A stretch of 64,000 bases of DNA, taken from NCBI RefSeq assembly GCF_902859875.1, contig NZ_CADIKF010000009.1, forward strand, positions 82,645-146,644. Direction: 5' to 3'. Position numbers and translations under genes: made by a program. The notes beneath the pieces are model-generated. The model was not told where the DNA came from, searched no databases, and saw only the letters and a list, made by a program, of their open reading frames with translations. Below, piece after piece: positions 61,207-64,000 of this stretch; positions within the stretch are counted from its first letter, which is position 1, and every line of letters begins with the position of its first letter. The stretch comes from Paraburkholderia solisilvae. Its GTDB lineage: Bacteria; Pseudomonadota; Gammaproteobacteria; Burkholderiales; Burkholderiaceae.

Positions 61207-63225
61207 TCAAGGGTGCCGAATATAGTCGACCAACGCCCTCGTATACGCATCCGGTTTCCGGTCAACCAGACTCACGACAATCGCCACCACAAACCCCGCC
61301 GGCACCCCGAACACCCCCGAACTGATCGGCTCGATGCCAAACCACCGCGGCCCGGCGAAGCCCGTCATCTGCGTGAAGTACGGATACGTCGACACGATGT
61401 AATACACGCACACCGCGAGCCCCGCCACCATCCCCGCCACCGCGCCGAGCCGCGTCGTCCGCTTCCAGAACACGCCGAGCACCAGCACCGGAAACAGACT
61501 CGACGCCGCCAGCGAAAACGCCGCGCCCACGAGAAACAGAATATTCCCCGTATTCAACGACGCCACATACGACGCAAACAACGCGACACCCAGCAGCAAA
61601 ATCTTCGATATCGTCACCCGTCGCTGGCTCGACGCTTCCGGATCGACCATGTGGTAGTAAACGTCGTGCGACAGCGCATTCGCAATGGTGAGCAACAACC
61701 CATCCGCAGTCGAAAGTGCCGCAGCCAACGCGCCCGCCGCGATCAATCCCGACATCACATACGGCAGCCCCGCAATCTCCGGCGCGGCCAGCACGACCAT
61801 ATCCGGCTGCATCTGAATCTCGCTCCAGCGCACGATGCCGTCGCCGTTCAGATCCGCGATATTGATCAGAAAAGGCTCGACCTTGCGCCACTGCATCACC
61901 CATTGCGGCAGATCCGAAAAGCGCTCGCCCACCAGGTTCGTCAGGATGTCGTACTTGATCAACACCGCCAGCACCGGCACCGTCAGATAGAACAGCGCGA
62001 CGAAAAACAGCGTCCACCCGACCGAGCGCCGCGCGGATGCCACCGACGTCGTCGTGTTATAGCGCGTGAGAATATGCGGCAAGCTCGCGGTCCCCAGCGA
62101 AAGACACAGTAGCAGCGAGAGAAAATTGCGCTTGTGCACGCGCCGGTCTTCTTCGCTTTCGTCCGGAAACGGCTCGTGCATCGGCACCGGCGCCGCGGCC
62201 AGTGTGAGCAGTTCATCACGTTGCTGGGTCCATACAATCCGCGCCGCCGATGCATCGCGCGGAAACCGCTCGAGCCTGCGTTCGAGATCGGCAATCTCGC
62301 GCAGCGGCCCATTGCGTCGGCGCAATTCATCGAGTCGCTGCGTCAGCCCGCGCTTCTCATCGTCGAACGATTGCGGCAACGCATCGATCTGCACCTGCAC
62401 TTGCGCGGCGTGCCGTCGATACACCGCGCGCACCGCCTGCTCCTGCGGCGCATCGCGCACCTGGCGCTCGAGTGCTTCGACCCGCTCCATCACGCGCCCA
62501 TAGTTGAATTGCGGCACCCAGCCGAGCCCATCCTTATGCGCAATCAACGAAACCGGAATCAGGATCGCCGCAATCAGGATGATGTACTGCGCCACCTGCG
62601 TCCACGTCACCGCGCGCATGCCGCCGAGAAACGAGCACACCAGAATGCCGGCCAGCCCGCAGAAGATGCCGATCGCGAAGTCGACGCCGATAAAGCGCGT
62701 CGCGATCAGCCCGACACCTTGAATCTGCGCAACCAGATAGACGAACGAACAGAGAATGGCGGCGAGTGCCGCGAGCCCTCGCACCAGGTTGCTCGAAAAA
62801 CGCGTGCCGAGAAAATCGGGAATCGTGTAGCGCGCAAGCTTGCGCACATACGGCGCGAGCAGAAAGGCGACGAGGCAGTAACCGCCTGTCCATCCCATCA
62901 TGTACGCGAGGCCGTCATAACCGGTCGCGTAGAGCGAACCCGCAAGACCGATAAACGACGCCGCGGAAAGCCAGTCGGCCGCGGTCGCCATGCCGTTGAA
63001 CGCGGACGGCACACGCCGCCCGGCCACGTAGTATTCGACCAGATCCGACGTGCGCGACAGCAAGCCGATCACCGCATAGACCGCGATCGGCACGAACAGG
63101 AACACATAGCCGACCCACATGCCGGGCCCGCTCGCCGCTTCGATGCGCCACGCGATATAGATAAAAAGCAGAAAACCGAGCGTATAGATTGAATACGAGC
63201 GGATCAGCCGATGCGCGAGTTTCAT
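61207..63225 (-). CDS. Sodium:solute symporter, VC_2705 subfamily (acetate/short-chain carboxylate type)
   Basis: 672 residues, longer than plain ActP (about 550) but usual for this subfamily. Core motifs: VEYYVAGRRVPSAFNGMATA, ADWLSAASFIGLAGSLYATG, GGMRAVTWTQVAQYIILIAA and GTASLPHILTRYNTTTS. The extra length is a soluble helical insert (about residues 245-350, ERVEALERQVRDAPQEQAVR...). Another inserted loop holds an EF-hand-like calcium motif, DLNGDGIVRWSE. It overlaps the small-subunit gene by four bases and is downstream of acs, which points to acetate or a related acid as substrate. Confidence 0.9.
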   Translation of the reverse strand: MKLAHRLIRSYSIYTLGFLLFIYIAWRIEAASGPGMWVGYVFLFVPIAVYAVIGLLSRTSDLVEYYVAGRRVPSAFNGMATAADWLSAASFIGLAGSLYATGYDGLAYMMGWTGGYCLVAFLLAPYVRKLARYTIPDFLGTRFSSNLVRGLAALAAILCSFVYLVAQIQGVGLIATRFIGVDFAIGIFCGLAGILVCSFLGGMRAVTWTQVAQYIILIAAILIPVSLIAHKDGLGWVPQFNYGRVMERVEALERQVRDAPQEQAVRAVYRRHAAQVQVQIDALPQSFDDEKRGLTQRLDELRRRNGPLREIADLERRLERFPRDASAARIVWTQQRDELLTLAAAPVPMHEPFPDESEEDRRVHKRNFLSLLLCLSLGTASLPHILTRYNTTTSVASARRSVGWTLFFVALFYLTVPVLAVLIKYDILTNLVGERFSDLPQWVMQWRKVEPFLINIADLNGDGIVRWSEIQMQPDMVVLAAPEIAGLPYVMSGLIAAGALAAALSTADGLLLTIANALSHDVYYHMVDPEASSQRRVTISKILLLGVALFASYVASLNTGNILFLVGAAFSLAASSLFPVLVLGVFWKRTTRLGAVAGMVAGLAVCVYYIVSTYPYFTQMTGFAGPRWFGIEPISSGVFGVPAGFVVAIVVSLVDRKPDAYTRALVDYIRHP

Positions 63226-63575
63226 CGGCTGGTTTGCCGCGCGACGGCATCCGCGTCGAATGCGCGCTGCAACGCGCGGTCGGCGTATTGCATCGACACG
63301 ATATACACCACGATCAACGCGAGGTAGACGAGAATCGCCCCTTGCGCACCGACGTAGAACGGCAGGCTGAAACCGAACAGCCGCACCGTCGACAAGCCGC
63401 GCGACGCGGCCGGCACGATAAACGACACGCCGAAGCCGATCAGCATCAGCGCTGCAATCAGCATGAGGTTGAAGCGCCAGTACCGCTGATGCGCGCGCGC
63501 CATCGCATCCGAAACCGGCGGCGGTTCGGGCGGTGGATTGATCGTTTGTCGGGAAGAAGCGTGCGGCGCGGTCAT
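63222..63575 (-). CDS. DUF4212 small subunit of the sodium:solute symporter
   Basis: 117 residues from ATG at 63575; a GTG ten codons earlier is the alternative. After a proline-rich N-terminus come RAHQRYWRFNLMLIAALMLI and FGFSLPFYVGAQGAILVYLA, the two-helix DUF4212 pattern found as the partner of VC_2705-type symporters. Its stop overlaps the symporter start (ATGA), so the two products are made together. Confidence 0.9.
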   Translation of the reverse strand: MTAPHASSRQTINPPPEPPPVSDAMARAHQRYWRFNLMLIAALMLIGFGVSFIVPAASRGLSTVRLFGFSLPFYVGAQGAILVYLALIVVYIVSMQYADRALQRAFDADAVARQTSR

Positions 63576-63679
63576 GCGCCTATGTAACAAAAAGTCGTTG
63601 CGCACGCAATCAGGATTGTCCGCGCAACGGCTTTTAATACTGCGGTCGTGGTGTTGCTGTAGGGCTGTACCGGCTGTTC

Positions 63680-63716
63680 AGATCAGGCAGGCGCATGGGT
63701 TGCGCATGCCTGATCT
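63680..63716. terminator. Long hairpin between acs and the symporter operon
   Basis: AGATCAGGCA (63680-63689) and TGCCTGATCT (63707-63716) pair perfectly, with a second inner stem GCGCA/TGCGC and one mismatch, giving about 15 paired bases. There is no T-run on either side, so it may act as a processing or attenuating structure rather than a classic terminator. Confidence 0.5.
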
Positions 63717-63756
63717 CTGCCCGCTCAAGCGTCTCGCTTGCGCACGAGCACCTGAC

Positions 63757-64000
63757 TCAACGCGATTCGCCAAGCTGATCCAGAATCGCCGGATTCTCGA
63801 GCGTCGACACATCCTGCGTGATCTCTTCACCCTTCGCCAGCGAGCGCAGCAGACGGCGCATGATCTTGCCCGAACGCGTCTTCGGCAGGTTGTCGCCGAA
63901 GCGGATGTCCTTCGGTTTCGCAATCGGGCCGATCTCCTTGCCGACCCAGTTGCGCAGGTCGTTCGCGATCTGCTTCGCCTCATCGCCCTCCGGCCGCGTG
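63757..64000 (-). CDS. acs: Acetyl-CoA synthetase, C-terminal end (partial)
   Basis: The last 80 or so residues are visible before the window ends. [20 protein letters not shown], then [15 protein letters not shown] with the catalytic, acetylation-controlled lysine, and the end [16 protein letters not shown] are those of Acs. The enzyme activates acetate to acetyl-CoA through acetyl-AMP. It lies upstream of the two-subunit symporter on the same strand, consistent with joint acetate scavenging. Confidence 0.93.
   Translation of the reverse strand, partial: TRPEGDEAKQIANDLRNWVGKEIGPIAKPKDIRFGDNLPKTRSGKIMRRLLRSLAKGEEITQDVSTLENPAILDQLGESR

Noticed and set aside
1..64000. CRISPR arrays, insertion sequences and transposases
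   Set aside because: No regularly spaced repeats, cas genes, terminal inverted repeats or transposase motifs were seen.

Overview
The window looks like a chromosomal segment of a high-GC betaproteobacterium of the Burkholderia sensu lato group (Burkholderia, Paraburkholderia, Trinickia or Caballeronia). The basis is codon bias, gene families and synteny style; no 16S gene is present, so the genus is an inference.

Left part (1-13451, minus strand): a complete pelABCDEFG operon for synthesis, modification and export of the cationic Pel biofilm polysaccharide. Genes overlap or abut, and a further signal-peptide gene after pelG runs off the left edge. PelD keeps a c-di-GMP I-site (RSLD), so post-translational control by c-di-GMP is expected.

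Middle left (13936-23070): ordinary chromosomal genes. These are a DUF1328 membrane peptide, two TetR regulators, an Lrp/AsnC regulator with candidate operator repeats, an AMP-forming acyl-CoA synthetase, MgtC/SapB, a small lipoprotein, a cupin, a hypothetical protein and a ClC chloride channel.

23348-32949 (minus strand): one catabolic operon. Its order is GntR regulator, methylthioribose kinase (MtnK-like), MtnA-like isomerase, class II aldolase, a complete ribose-type ABC importer, and DhaK plus DhaL. The kinase-isomerase-aldolase trio matches the logic of the DHAP shunt for 5-methylthioribose or 5-deoxyribose. The dedicated importer and DhaKL are additions. A perfect 8-2-8 palindrome lies in front of the operon.

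33170-35115: YjbQ, two small hypothetical proteins and a VC0807-like membrane protein.

35192-61050: an integrated mobile element of about 25.9 kb. It sits between a tRNA-Ser(GGA) gene and what appears to be that tRNA's original terminator, and is bounded by a 20-bp direct repeat of the tRNA 3' end. Its backbone is P4-satellite-like: tyrosine integrase, AlpA regulator, a small early operon, a primase-helicase, and beside the primase a 276-bp region with ten GATTAC/GTAATC elements and two matching hairpins that looks like a replication origin. The rest is a leftward set of phage-like genes (a large tape-measure-like protein with a lytic transglycosylase domain, a DUF5681-like protein, a coiled-coil protein) and a dense set of probable defence cargo. 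The cargo includes a CAP12-type TIR protein, three DUF2971-type proteins, a P-loop NTPase, two HEPN-like proteins, a restriction-endonuclease-like protein, two small membrane proteins and an SGNH hydrolase. There is one clear pseudogene (antibiotic biosynthesis monooxygenase family).

Right end (61034-64000): tRNA-Ser(GGA), then a two-subunit sodium:solute symporter (VC_2705 type plus DUF4212) downstream of the 3' end of acs, suggesting short-chain carboxylate uptake and activation.

The best candidates for something undescribed are the TIR / DUF2971 / P-loop operon (47861-50056), the threefold presence of DUF2971-type proteins in one element, and the iteron-plus-hairpin origin (53322-53597).
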